The translations under genes were made by a program, and so were the position numbers. Shown one piece after another: positions 22,620 to 34,533 of a stretch of 40,925 bases of DNA (position 1 is its first letter; the number at the start of each line of letters is the position of its first letter). The notes under the pieces were generated by a model. It saw only the letters and a list, made by a program, of their open reading frames with translations, searched no databases and was not told the origin of the DNA. This stretch comes from Nemertoderma westbladi (Eukaryota; Xenacoelomorpha; Nemertodermatida; Nemertodermatidae): contig JAUCBJ010004983.1 of assembly GCA_032718475.1 (NCBI GenBank), positions 1-40,925 on the forward strand. The letters run 5' to 3'.

Positions 22620-25113
22620 GTAGGCTTACTCACACATTTATTTAACAAAGGCTGGTAGGCTTACTCACACATTTATTTAACAAAGGATGGTAGGCTTACT
22701 CACACATTTATTTAACAAGGTTGGTAGGCTTACTCACACATTTATTTAACAAAGGATGGTAGGCTTACTCAAACATTTATTTAACAAAGGATGGTAGGCT
22801 TACTCACACATTTATTTAAAAAGGTTGGTAGGCTTACTCACACATTTATTTAACAAGGCTGGTAGGCTTTCTCACACATTTAATTAACAAGGTTGGTAGG
22901 CTTGCTCACACATTTATTTAACAAGGCTGGTAGGCTTACTCACACATTTATTTAACAAAGGCTGGTAGGCTTACTCACACATTTATTTAATAAGGCTGGT
23001 AGGCTTACTCACACATTTATTTAACAAAGGCTGGTAGGCTTACTCACACATTTATTTAACAAAGGATGGTAGGCTTACTCACACATTTATTTAACAAGGT
23101 TGCTAGGCTTACTCACACATTTATTTAACAAAGGATGGTAGGCTTACTTAAACATTTATTTAACAAAGGATGGTAGGCTTACTCACACATTTATTTAACA
23201 GAGGCTGGTAGGCTTACTCACACATTTATTTAACAAGGCTGGTAGGCTTACTCACACATTTATTTAACAGAGGCTGGTAGGCTTACTAACACATTTATTT
23301 AACAAGGCTGGTAGGCTTACTCACACATTTATTTAACAGAGGCTGGTAGGCTTACTCACACATTTATTTTACAAAGGCTGGTAGGCTTACTCACACATTT
23401 ATTTTACAAAGGCTGGTAGACTTACTCACACATTTATTTAACAAGGCTGGTAGGCTTACTCACACATTTATTTAACAAAGGCTGGTAGGCTTACTCACAC
23501 ATTTATTTAATTAGGTTGGTAGGCTTACTCACACATTTATTTTACAAAGGTTGGTAGACTTACTCACACATTTATTTAACAAGGCTGGTAGGCTTACTCA
23601 CACATTTATTTAACAGAGGCTGGTAGGCTTACTCACACATTTATTTTACAAAGGCTGGTAGGCTTACTCACACATTTATTTAACAAAGGCTGGTAGGCTT
23701 ACTCACACTTTTATATAACAAGGCTGGTAGGCTTACTCACACATTTATTTAACAGAGGCTGGTAGGCTTACTCACACATTTATTTTACAAAGGCTGGTAG
23801 GCTTACTCACACATTTATTTAACATAGGCTGGTAGGCTTACTCACACATTTATTTAACAAAGGCTGGTAGGCTTACTAACACATTTATTTAACAAAGGCT
23901 GGTAGGCTTACTCACACATTTATTTAACAAAGGATGGTAGGCTTACTCACACATTTATTTAACAAGGTTGGTAGGCTTACTCACACATTTATTTAACAAA
24001 GGATGGTAGGCTTACTCAAACATTTATTTAACAAAGGATGGTAGGCTTACTCACACATTTATTTAAAAAGGTTGGTAGGCTTACTCACACATTTATTTAA
24101 CAAGGCTGGTAGGCTTTCTCACACATTTAATTAACAAGGTTGGTAGGCTTGCTCACACATTTATTTAACAAGGCTGGTAGGCTTACTCACACATTTATTT
24201 AACAAAGGCTGGTAGGCTTACTCACACATTTATTTAATAAGGCTGGTAGGCTTACTCACACATTTATTTAACAAAGGCTGGTAGGCTTACTCACACATTT
24301 ATTTAACAAAGGATGGTAGGCTTACTCACACATTTATTTAACAAGGTTGCTAGGCTTACTCACACATTTATTTAACAAAGGATGGTAGGCTTACTTAAAC
24401 ATTTATTTAACAAAGGATGGTAGGCTTACTCACACATTTATTTAACAGAGGCTGGTAGGCTTACTCACACATTTATTTAACAAGGCTGGTAGGCTTACTC
24501 ACACATTTATTTAACAGAGGCTGGTAGGCTTACTAACACATTTATTTAACAAGGCTGGTAGGCTTACTCACACATTTATTTAACAGAGGCTGGTAGGCTT
24601 ACTCACACATTTATTTTACAAAGGCTGGTAGGCTTACTCACACATTTATTTTACAAAGGCTGGTAGACTTACTCACACATTTATTTAACAAGGCTGGTAG
24701 GCTTACTCACACATTTATTTAACAAAGGCTGGTAGGCTTACTCACACATTTATTTAATTAGGTTGGTAGGCTTACTCACACATTTATTTTACAAAGGTTG
24801 GTAGACTTACTCACACATTTATTTAACAAGGCTGGTAGGCTTACTCACACATTTATTTAACAGAGGCTGGTAGGCTTACTCACACATTTATTTTACAAAG
24901 GCTGGTAGGCTTACTCACACATTTATTTAACAAAGGCTGGTAGGCTTACTCACACTTTTATATAACAAGGCTGGTAGGCTTACTCACACATTTATTTAAC
25001 AGAGGCTGGTAGGCTTACTCACACATTTATTTTACAAAGGCTGGTAGGCTTACTCACACATTTATTTAACATAGGCTGGTAGGCTTACTCACACATTTAT
25101 TTAACAAAGGCTG
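22620..25113. repeat. Higher-order tandem duplication in the minisatellite, period 1247 bp
   Basis: Three rare variants recur at the same spacing: AGGCTTTCTC at 22865 and 24112; TTAATTAGGTTGG near 23508 and 24755; ACACTTTTATATAACAAGG near 23706 and 24953. The order of intermediate variants is also shared. Outer limits are approximate. Confidence 0.8.
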
Positions 25114-28100
25114 GTAGGCTTACTAACACATTTATTTAACAAAGGCTGGTAGGCTTACTCACACATTTATTTAACAAGGCTGGTAGGCTTACTCACACAT
25201 TTATTTAACAGAGGCTGGTAGGCTTACTCACACATTTATTTTACAAAGGCTGGTAGACTTACTCAGACATTTATTTAACACGGCTGGTAGGCTTACTCAC
25301 ACATTTATTTAACAAAGGCTGGCAGGCTTACTCACACATTTATTTAACAAAGGCTGGTAGGCTTACTCACACATTTATTTAACAAAGGCTGGTAGGCTTA
25401 CTCACACATTTATTTAACAAAGGATGGTAGGCTTACTCGCACATTTATTTAACAAGGTTGGTAGGCTTGCTCACACATTTATTTAACAAAGGATGGTATG
25501 CTTACTCACACATTTAATTAACAGAGGCTGGTAAGCTTACTCACACATTTATTTTACAAAGGCTGGTAGGCTTACTCACACATTTATTTTACAAAGGCTG
25601 GTAGGCTCACTCACACATTTATTTTACAAAGGCTGGTAGGTTTACTCACACATTTATTTAACAAGGCTGGTAGGCTTACTCACACATTTATTTAATAAGG
25701 CTGGTAGGCTTACTCACACATCTATTTAACAAAGGCTGGTAGGCTTACTCACACATTTATTTAACAAAGGCTGGTAGGCTTACTCACACATCTATTTAAC
25801 AAAGGCTGCTAGGCTTACTCACACATTTATTTAACAAAGGCTGGTAGGCTTACTCACACATTTATTTAACAAAGGCTGGTAGGCTTACTCACACATTTAT
25901 TTAACAAAGGCCGGTAGGCTTACTCACACATTTATTTAACAAGGCTGGTAGGCTTACTCACACATTTATTTAACAGAGGCTGGTAGGCTTACTTACACAT
26001 TTATTTAACAAAGGATGGTAGGCTTACTCACACATTTATTTAACAAAGGCTGGTAGGCTTACTCACACATTTATTTAACAAAGGCTGGTAGGCTTACTCA
26101 CACATTTATTTAACAGAGGCTGGTAGGCTTACTCACACATTGATTTTACAAACGCTGATAGACTTACTCACACATTTATTTAACAAGGCTGGTAGGCTTT
26201 CTCACACATTTATTTAACAATGGATGGTAGGCTTACTCACACATTTATTTAATAAGGTTGGTAGGCTTACTCACACATTTATTTTACAAAGGCTGGTATA
26301 CTTACTCACACATTTATTTAACAAGGCTGGTAGGCTTACTCACACATTTATTTAACAGTGGCTGGTAGGCTTACTCACACATTTATTTTACAAAGGCTGG
26401 TAGGCTTACTCACACATTTATTTAACAAAGGCTGGTAGGCTTACTCACACATTTATTTAACAAGGCTGGTAGGTTTACTCACACATTTATTTAACAGAGG
26501 CTGGTAGGCTTACTCACATATTTATTTTACAAAGGCTGGTAGGCTTACTCACACATTTATTTAACAAAGGCTGGTAGGCTTACTCACACATTTATTTAAC
26601 AAGGTCTGGTAGGCTTACTCACACATTTATTTAACAATGGCTGGTAGGCTTACTCACACATTTATTTAACAAGGCTGGTAGGCTTACTCACACATTTATT
26701 TAACAGAGGCTGGTAGGCTTACTCACACATTTATTTTATAAAGGGTGGAAGACTTACTCACACATTTATTTAACACGGCTGGTAGGCTTACTCACACACT
26801 TATTTAACAAAGGCTGGTAGGCTTACTCACACATTTAATTAACAAAGGCTGGTAGGCTTACTCACACATTTATTTAACAAAGGCTGGTAGGCTTACTCAC
26901 ACATTTATTTAACAAAGGCTGGTAGGCTTACTCACACATTTATTTAACAAAGGATGGTAAGCTTACTCACACATTTATTTAACAAGGTTGGTAGGCTTAC
27001 TCACACATTTATTTAACAAAGGATGGTAGGCTTACTCAAACATTTATTTAACAAAGGATGGTAGGCTTACTCACACATTTATTTTACAAAGGCTGGTAGA
27101 CTTACTCACACATTTATTTAACAAGGCCGGTAGGCTTACTCATACATTTATTTAACAAAGGCTGGTAGGCTTACTCACACATTTATTTAACAAAGGCTGG
27201 TAGGCTTACTCACACATTTATTTAACAAAGGCTCGTAGGCTTACTCACACATTTATTTAACAAAGGCTGGTAGGCTTACTCACACATTTATTTAACAAAG
27301 GATGGTAGGCTTACTCACACATTTATTTAACAAGGTTGGTAGGCTTACTCACACATTTATTTAACAAAGGATGGTAGGCTTACTCAAACATTTATTTAAC
27401 AAAGGATGGTAGGCTTACTCACACATTTATTTAACAAGGTTGGTAGGCTTACTCACACATTTATTTAACAAGGCTGGTAGGCTTACTCACACATTTAATT
27501 AACAAGGTTGGTAGGCTTGCTCACACATTTATTTAACAAAGGCTGGTAGGCTTACTCACACATTTATTTAACAAAGGCTGGTAGGCTTACTCACACATTT
27601 ATTTAATTAGGTTGGTAGGCTTACTCACACATTTATTTTACAAAGGTTGGTAGACTTACTCACACATTTATTTAACAAGGCTGGTAGGCTTACTCACACA
27701 TTTATTTAACAGAGGCTGGTAGGCTTACTCACACATTTATTTTACAAAGGCTGGTAGGCTTACTCACACATTTATTTAACAAAGGCTGGTAGGCTTACTC
27801 ACACTTTTATATAACAAGGCTGGTAGGCTTACTCACACATTTATTTAACAGAGGCTGGTAGGCTTACTCACACATTTATTTTACAAAGGCTGGTAGGCTT
27901 ACTCACACATTTATTTAACATAGGCTGGTAGGCTTACTCACACATTTATTTAACAAAGGCTGGTAGGCTTACTAACACATTTATTTAACAAAGGCTGGTA
28001 GGCTTACTCACACATTTATTTAACAAGGCTGGTAGGCTTACTCACACATTTATTTAACAGAGGCTGGTAGGCTTACTCACACATTTATTTTACAAAGGCT

Positions 28101-30440
28101 GGTAGACTTACTCAGACATTTATTTAACACGGCTGGTAGGCTTACTCACACATTTATTTAACAAAGGCTGGCAGGCTTACTCACACATTTATTTAACAAA
28201 GGCTGGTAGGCTTACTCACACATTTATTTAACAAAGGCTGGTAGGCTTACTCACACATTTATTTAACAAAGGATGGTAGGCTTACTCGCACATTTATTTA
28301 ACAAGGTTGGTAGGCTTGCTCACACATTTATTTAACAAAGGATGGTATGCTTACTCACACATTTAATTAACAGAGGCTGGTAAGCTTACTCACACATTTA
28401 TTTTACAAAGGCTGGTAGGCTTACTCACACATTTATTTTACAAAGGCTGGTAGGCTCACTCACACATTTATTTAACAAAGGCTGGTAGGTTTACTCACAC
28501 ATTTATTTAACAAGGCTGGTAGGCTTACTCACACATTTATTTAATAAGGCTGGTAGGCTTACTCACACATCTATTTAACAAAGGCTGGTAGGCTTACTCA
28601 CACATTTATTTAACAAAGGCTGGTAGGCTTACTCACACATCTATTTAACAAAGGCTGCTAGGCTTACTCACACATTTATTTAACAAAGGCTGGTAGGCTT
28701 ACTCACACATTTATTTAACAAAGGCTGGTAGGCTTACTCACACATTTATTTAACAAAGGCCGGTAGGCTTACTCACACATTTATTTAACAAGGCTGGTAG
28801 GCTTACTCACACATTTATTTAACAGAGGCTGGTAGGCTTACTTACACATTTATTTAACAAAGGATGGTAGGCTTACTCACACATTTATTTAACAAAGGCT
28901 GGTAGGCTTACTCACACATTTATTTAACAAAGGCTGGTAGGCTTACTCACACATTTATTTAACAGAGGCTGGTAGGCTTACTCACACATTGATTTTACAA
29001 ACGCTGATAGACTTACTCACACATTTATTTAACAAGGCTGGTAGGCTTTCTCACACATTTATTTAACAGTGGCTGGTAGGCTTACTCACACATTTATTTT
29101 ACAAAGGCTGGTAGGCTTACTCACACATTTATTTAACAAAGGCTGGTAGGCTTACTCACACATTTATTTAACAAGGCTGGTAGGTTTACTCACACATTTA
29201 TTTAACAGAGGCTGGTAGGCTTACTCACATATTTATTTTACAAAGGCTGGTAGGCTTACTCACACATTTATTTAACAAAGGCTGGTAGGCTTACTCACAC
29301 ATTTATTTAACAAGGTCTGGTAGGCTTACTCACACATTTATTTAACAATGGCTGGTAGGCTTACTCACACATTTATTTAACAAGGCTGGTAGGCTTACTC
29401 ACACATTTATTTAACAGAGGCTGGTAGGCTTACTCACACATTTATTTTATAAAGGGTGGAAGACTTACTCACACATTTATTTAACACGGCTGGTAGGCTT
29501 ACTCACACACTTATTTAACAAAGGCTGGTAGGCTTACTCACACATTTAATTAACAAAGGCTGGTAGGCTTACTCACACATTTATTTAACAAAGGCTGGTA
29601 GGCTTACTCACACATTTATTTAACAAAGGCTGGTAGGCTTACTCACACATTTATTTAACAGTGGCTGGTAGGCTTACTCACACATTTATTTTACAAAGGC
29701 TGGTAGGCTTACTCACACATTTATTTAACAAAGGATGGTAGGCTTACTCAAACATTTATTTAACAAAGGATGGTAGGCTTACTCACACATTTATTTTACA
29801 AAGGCTGGTAGACTTACTCACACATTTATTTAACAAGGCCGGTAGGCTTACTCATACATTTATTTAACAAAGGCTGGTAGGCTTACTCACACATTTATTT
29901 AACAAAGGCTGGTAGGCTTACTCACACATTTATTTAACAAAGGCTCGTAGGCTTACTCACACATTTATTTAACAAAGGCTGGTAGGCTTACTCACACATT
30001 TATTTAACAAAGGATGGTAGGCTTACTCACACATTTATTTAACAAGGTTGGTAGGCTTACTCACACATTTATTTAACAAAGGATGGTAGGCTTACTCAAA
30101 CATTTATTTAACAAAGGATGGTAGGCTTACTCACACATTTATTTAACAAGGTTGGTAGGCTTACTCACACATTTATTTAACAAGGCTGGTAGGCTTACTC
30201 ACACATTTAATTAACAAGGTTGGTAGGCTTGCTCACACATTTATTTAACAAGGCTGGTAGGCTTACTCACACATTTATTTAACAAAGGCTGGTAGGCTTA
30301 CTCACACATTTATTTAATAAGGCTGGTAGGCTTACTCACACATTTATTTAACAAAGGCTGGATGGCTTACTCACACATTTATTTAACAAAGGATGGTAGG
30401 CTTACTCACACATTTATTTAACAAGGTTGGTAGGCTTACT
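24740..30440. repeat. Higher-order duplication in the minisatellite, period about 2849 bp
   Basis: TTAATTAGGTTGG (24755 and 27604), ACACTTTTATATAACAAGG (24953 and 27802), ACATTGATTTTACAAACGC (about 26140 and 28989) and GGCTTACTCGCAC (about 25430 and 28280) all recur 2849-2850 bp apart. The TATAAAGGGTGGAAGAC variant recurs at 2711 bp (26737 and 29448), so about four units were lost in the second block. Outer limits are approximate. Confidence 0.75.
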
Positions 30441-33006
30441 CACACATTTATTTAACATAGGATGGTAGGCTTACTCAAACATTTATTTAACAAAGGATGG
30501 TAGGCTTACTCACACATTTATTTAACAGAGGCTGGTAGGCTTACTCACACATTTATTTAACAAGGCTGGTAGGCTTACTCACACATTTATTTAACAGAGG
30601 CTGGTAGGCTTACTCACACATTTATTTAACAAGGCTGGTAGGCTTACTCACACATTTATTTAACAGAGGCTGGTAGGCTTACTCACACATTTATTTTACA
30701 AAGGCTGGTAGGCTTACTCACACATTTATTTAACAAAGGCTGGTAGGCTTACTCACACATTTATTTAACAAAGGCTGGTAGGCATACTCACACATTTATT
30801 TAACAGAGGCTGGTAGGCTTACTCACACATTTATTTAACAAAGGATGGTAGGCTTACTCACACATTTATTTAACAAAGGCTGGTAGGCTTACTCACACAT
30901 TTATTTAACAAGGCTGGTAGGCTTACTCACACATTTAATTAACAAGGTTGGTAGGCTTGCTCACACATTTATTTAACAAGGCTGGTAGGCTTACTCACAC
31001 ATTTATTTAACAAAGGCTGGTAGGCTTACTCACACATTTATTTAATAAGGCTGGTAGGCTTACTCACACATTTATTTAACAAAGGCTGGATGGCTTACTC
31101 ACACATTTATTTAACAAAGGATGGTAGGCTTACTCACACATTTATTTAACAAGGTTGGTAGGCTTACTCACACATTTATTTAACATAGGATGGTAGGCTT
31201 ACTCAAACATTTATTTAACAAAGGATGGTAGGCTTACTCACACATTTATTTAACAGAGGCTGGTAGGCTTACTCACACATTTATTTAACAAGGCTGGTAG
31301 GCTTACTCACACATTTATTTAACAGAGGCTGGTAGGCTTACTCACACATTTATTTAACAAGGCTGGTAGGCTTACTCACACATTTATTTAACAGAGGCTG
31401 GTAGGCTTACTCACACATTTATTTTACAAAGGCTGGTAGGCTTACTCACACATTTATTTAACAAAGGCTGGTAGGCTTACTCACACATTTATTTAACAAA
31501 GGCTGGTAGGCATACTCACACATTTATTTAACAGAGGCTGGTAGGCTTACTCACACATTTATTTAACAAAGGATGGTAGGCTTACTCACACATTTATTTA
31601 ACAAGGTTGGTAGGCTTACTCACACATTTATTTAACAAAGGATGGTAGGCTTACTCAAACATTTATTTAACAAAGGATGGTAGGCTTACTCACACATTTA
31701 TTTAACAAGGTTGGTAGGCTTACTCACACATTTATTTAACAAAGGCTGGTAGGCTTACTCACACATTTATTTAACAAAGGCTGGTAGGCTTACTCACACA
31801 TTTATTTAACAATGGATGGTAGGCTTACTCACACATTTATTTAATAAGGTTGGTAGGCTTACTCACACATTTATTTTACAAAGGCTGGTATACTTACTCA
31901 CACATTTATTTAACAAGGCTGGTAGGCTTACTCACACATTTATTTAACAGAGGCTGGTAGGCTTACTCACACATTTATTTTACAAAGGCTGGTATTCTTA
32001 CTCACACATTTATTTAACAAAGGCTGGTAGGCTTACTCACACATTTATTTAACAAGGCTGGTAGGTTTACTCACACATTTATTTAACAGAGGCTGGTAGG
32101 CTTGCTCACATATTTATTTTACAAAGGCTGGTAGGCTTACTCACACATTTATTTAACAAAGGCTGGTAGGCTTACTCACACATTTATTTAACAATGTCAG
32201 GTAGGCTTACTCACACATTTATTTAACAATGGCTGGTAGGCTTACTCACACATTTATTTAACAAGGCTGGTAGGCTTACTCACACATTTATTTAACAGAG
32301 GCTGGTAGGCTTACTCACACATTTATTTTACAAAGGGTGGAAGACTTACTCACACATTTATTTAACAAGGCTGGTAGGCTTACTCACACATTTATTTAAC
32401 AAAGGCTGGTAGGCTTACTCACACATTTATTTAACAAGGTTGGTAGGCTTACTCACACATTTATTTAACAAAGGATGGTAGGCTTACTCAAACATTTATT
32501 TAACAAAGGATGGTAGGCTTACTCACACATTTATTTTACAAAGGCTGGTAGACATACTCACACATTTATTTAACAAGGCCGGTAGGCTTACTCACACATT
32601 TATTTAACAAAGGCTGGTAGGCTTACTCACACATTTATTTAACAAAGGCTGGTAGGCTTACTCACACATTTATTTAACAAAGGCTCGTAGGCTTACTCAC
32701 ACATTTATTTAACAAAGGCTGGTAGGCTTACTCACACATTTATTTAACAAAGGATGGTAGGCTTACTCACACATCTATTTAACAAGGTTGGTAGGCTTAC
32801 TCACACATTTATTTAACAAAGGATGGTAGGCTTACTCAAACATTTATTTAACAAAGGATGGTAGGCTTACTCACACATTTATTTAACAAGGCTGGTAGGC
32901 TTACTCACACATTTAATTAACAAGGTTGGTAGGCTTGCTCACACATTTATTTAACAAGGCTGGTAGGCTTACTCACACATTTATACATTCTCAGACGTTG
33001 ACAGTT

Positions 33007-33792
33007 TGGTTAGAAAATCCCGCGTCTGTAATCTGCCCCTTTCCCTCAATTAGCTAAATGATCGTTTATTGTTTTGGTTAGATAATCCCGCCTCTGTAAC
33101 CTGCTCCTTTCCCTCAATTGGTAATGTTATCGTTTATTGTTTTGGTTAGAAAATCCCGTCTCTGTAACCTGCTCCTTTCCCTGATTTGGTAAAGTGACTG
33201 TTTATTGTTTTGGTTAGAAAATCCCGCCTCTGTAACCTGCTCCTTTCCCTCAATTAGTTTAAGTGATCGTTTATTGTTTTGGTTAGGAAATCCCGCCTCT
33301 GTAACCTGCTCCTTTCCCTCAATTGGTAATGTTATCGTTTATTGTTTTGGTTAGAAAATCCCGTCTCTGTAACCTGCTCCTTTCCCTGATTTGGTAAAGT
33401 GACTGTTTATTGTTTTGGTTAGAAAACTCGGCCTTAACCTGCTCCTTTCCATCAATTGGTAATTGTTTTTGGCTATAAAATGAGTGTTTTGCTACGTCAT
33501 GTGGTAATCGATTATCGACAACAACCACAAACTATTATAGAGTCTTTTTACCACAGGCGCATATGGAAATCTATCTCATAATTTATAAATCATGGAATCA
33601 TGGAATGTTTTGGCACAGGCATAGTGAAATCAACTGTCTGACAGTCCAGAAATCAGCAGTCTGACAGTTTGAAGAAATACATACATAAAAATTGACAATA
33701 AAAGTCATTAAATGGACAACAAAAGTCATTATGCATAATTCGTAAAAAAAATTGACAAAAAAAGTCAAATAAATTGACATAAAAAATCACTG
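33007..33792 (-). repeat. Right arm of the long inverted repeat
   Basis: This is the reverse complement of the left arm, with about seven units of the 67-bp repeat (33007-33450; landmark CTGTAACCTGCTCCTTTCCC) and then the unique outer part to 33792. The terminus in this orientation is AAAAAATCACTG. It carries only one copy of the 62-bp segment that is doubled in the left arm. The 67-bp units alternate between two subtypes (CAATTAG and GATTTGGTAAAGTGACTG), so the array here has its own small higher-order pattern. Confidence 0.85.
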
Positions 33793-33794
33793 CC

Positions 33795-34176
33795 TTTAAA
33801 TTAAATGGCGGTTTTCCATATCCTCCAAAATAAATTACCTGATCAGAGTTCCCCGATCAGCTGTTCGGTTAGGCCTGTACCTGTTACTAGTCCAGCAATC
33901 TGCCTGTCAGCAGGTCAGCCTGTTCCAGTACTGCAGTAGGCCTAGTGCTGGTAGAGACATGTACAGACTGACAGACTGTACATTGTACAGGCAGACAGCT
34001 GTAGGCATTTACCGGCAATTACCGGGCACAGTGTAGAGTATATTACCAATGTACTGATGTAGGCCTACTCAGCTACCGGTACTGTACTGCTGTAGAACTA
34101 AACAACTCTCCATGGTTACAGGATAATGAGAAGTAATTAATTTTGGAGGATATGGAAAACCGCCATTTAATTTAAA
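33795..34176. mobile_element. MITE with about 43-bp terminal inverted repeats
   Basis: TTTAAATTAAATGGCGGTTT at 33795 and onward to AAATAAATTA matches the reverse complement of 34134-34176 with one or two mismatches over 43 bp. The interior (33840-34130) is rich in TAGGCCTA, ACCGGTAC and CTGTACA palindromes and has no ORF. Flanking TTAA or TTTAAA on both sides might be a target duplication, but it is indistinguishable from the repeat ends. It starts two bases beyond the right end of the large inverted-repeat unit. Confidence 0.85.
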
Positions 34177-34259
34177 TATGTAATTGACATCTTACAGTTG
34201 TATGATTAAATCTGGTACTTTCCCAAGTGTGTTATTTTTTGGTGTAGATTTTAATTACG

Positions 34260-34331
34260 GCTGTGTTCGCCTATGTTCCGCCTGTATTCTATTGTGTTCT
34301 GCTGTGTTCTACTGTGTTCTGCTGTGTTCTG
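34260..34331 (+). repeat. 10-bp microsatellite-like repeat
   Basis: TGTGTTCTGC and close variants (TATGTTCCGC, TGTGTTCTAC, TGTATTCTAT) recur about seven times. No gene is seen in 34177-34400. Confidence 0.8.
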
Positions 34332-34403
34332 TAAAAAGATATATCCCATAATAAGTAATTTAATAAATTTGCAACGATCGCGTATGCACATCCCCTAGCC
34401 AAC

Positions 34404-34528
34404 AGCAAAGATCTGGTATATTCATAGTTAATCTGTAATGTTCTTACATGATCAGTGACTCCCTGCAAAGATCTGGGATGTACCTAGAGAATCTGTAAGG
34501 ATCTTAGACGATCAGTGCCTCCCCTGCA
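34404..34528 (+). repeat. Short tandem repeat of about 65 bp, two copies
   Basis: GCAAAGATCTGG at about 34405 and 34466, and GCAAAGATC again near 34528, precede similar segments containing AATCTGTAA and GATCAGTG. The repeat ends where recognisable LINE sequence begins, so it marks the 5' junction of the truncated LINE. Confidence 0.6.
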
Positions 34529-34533
34529 AAGAT

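Larger units (their letters stand above)
9133..32993 (+). repeat. About 24-kb minisatellite, 34/35-bp unit, roughly 690 copies
   Basis: The unit contains GGTAGGCTTACTCACACATT followed by TATTTAAC, AA or AAA or AGA, and GGCT. Length alternates mainly between 34 and 35 bp according to the number of A's before GGCT. Recurrent variants include GGATGG, GGTTGG, AGACTTACT, ACATTTAATT, TTATTTTACA, ACTCAAACA and GGATGGCTT. Successive variants recur in the same order over long stretches, showing higher-order duplication. A deletion removes about 12 bp of one unit at about 21655. Because the unit is not a multiple of three, no long protein is encoded. The array has one orientation throughout, begins about 110 bp upstream of the FReD acceptor and ends 13 bp before the right inverted arm. 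Confidence 0.97.
2011..33792. mobile_element. Giant foldback-like unit bounded by long inverted repeats
   Basis: The segment 2011-3050 recurs in reverse complement at 33007-33792. Reading inward from each end, both arms show CAGTGATTTTTTATGTC, an A/T-rich stretch with repeated GTCC/GTCA motifs, a block containing CTGTCAGAC, then tandem repeats of about 67 bp. In one stretch of about 145 bp (left near 2283-2430, right near 33425-33570) I count only about eight differences. This arm structure resembles foldback elements such as Drosophila FB and sea urchin TU, but the enclosed length of about 31.8 kb is far larger. No transposase, integrase or polymerase B gene was found, and no target-site duplication is evident (flanks GAAAATGG and CCTTTAAA differ). 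It may be one non-autonomous element or two separate copies of a shorter repeat in opposite orientation. Confidence 0.55.

Noticed and set aside
9133-32993. CRISPR-like array
   Set aside because: Units are contiguous and nearly identical, without unique spacers, and the context is eukaryotic.
2011-33792. Polinton/Maverick element
   Set aside because: Long inverted ends fit loosely, but no protein-primed polymerase B, retroviral-type integrase, ATPase, protease or capsid gene is present.
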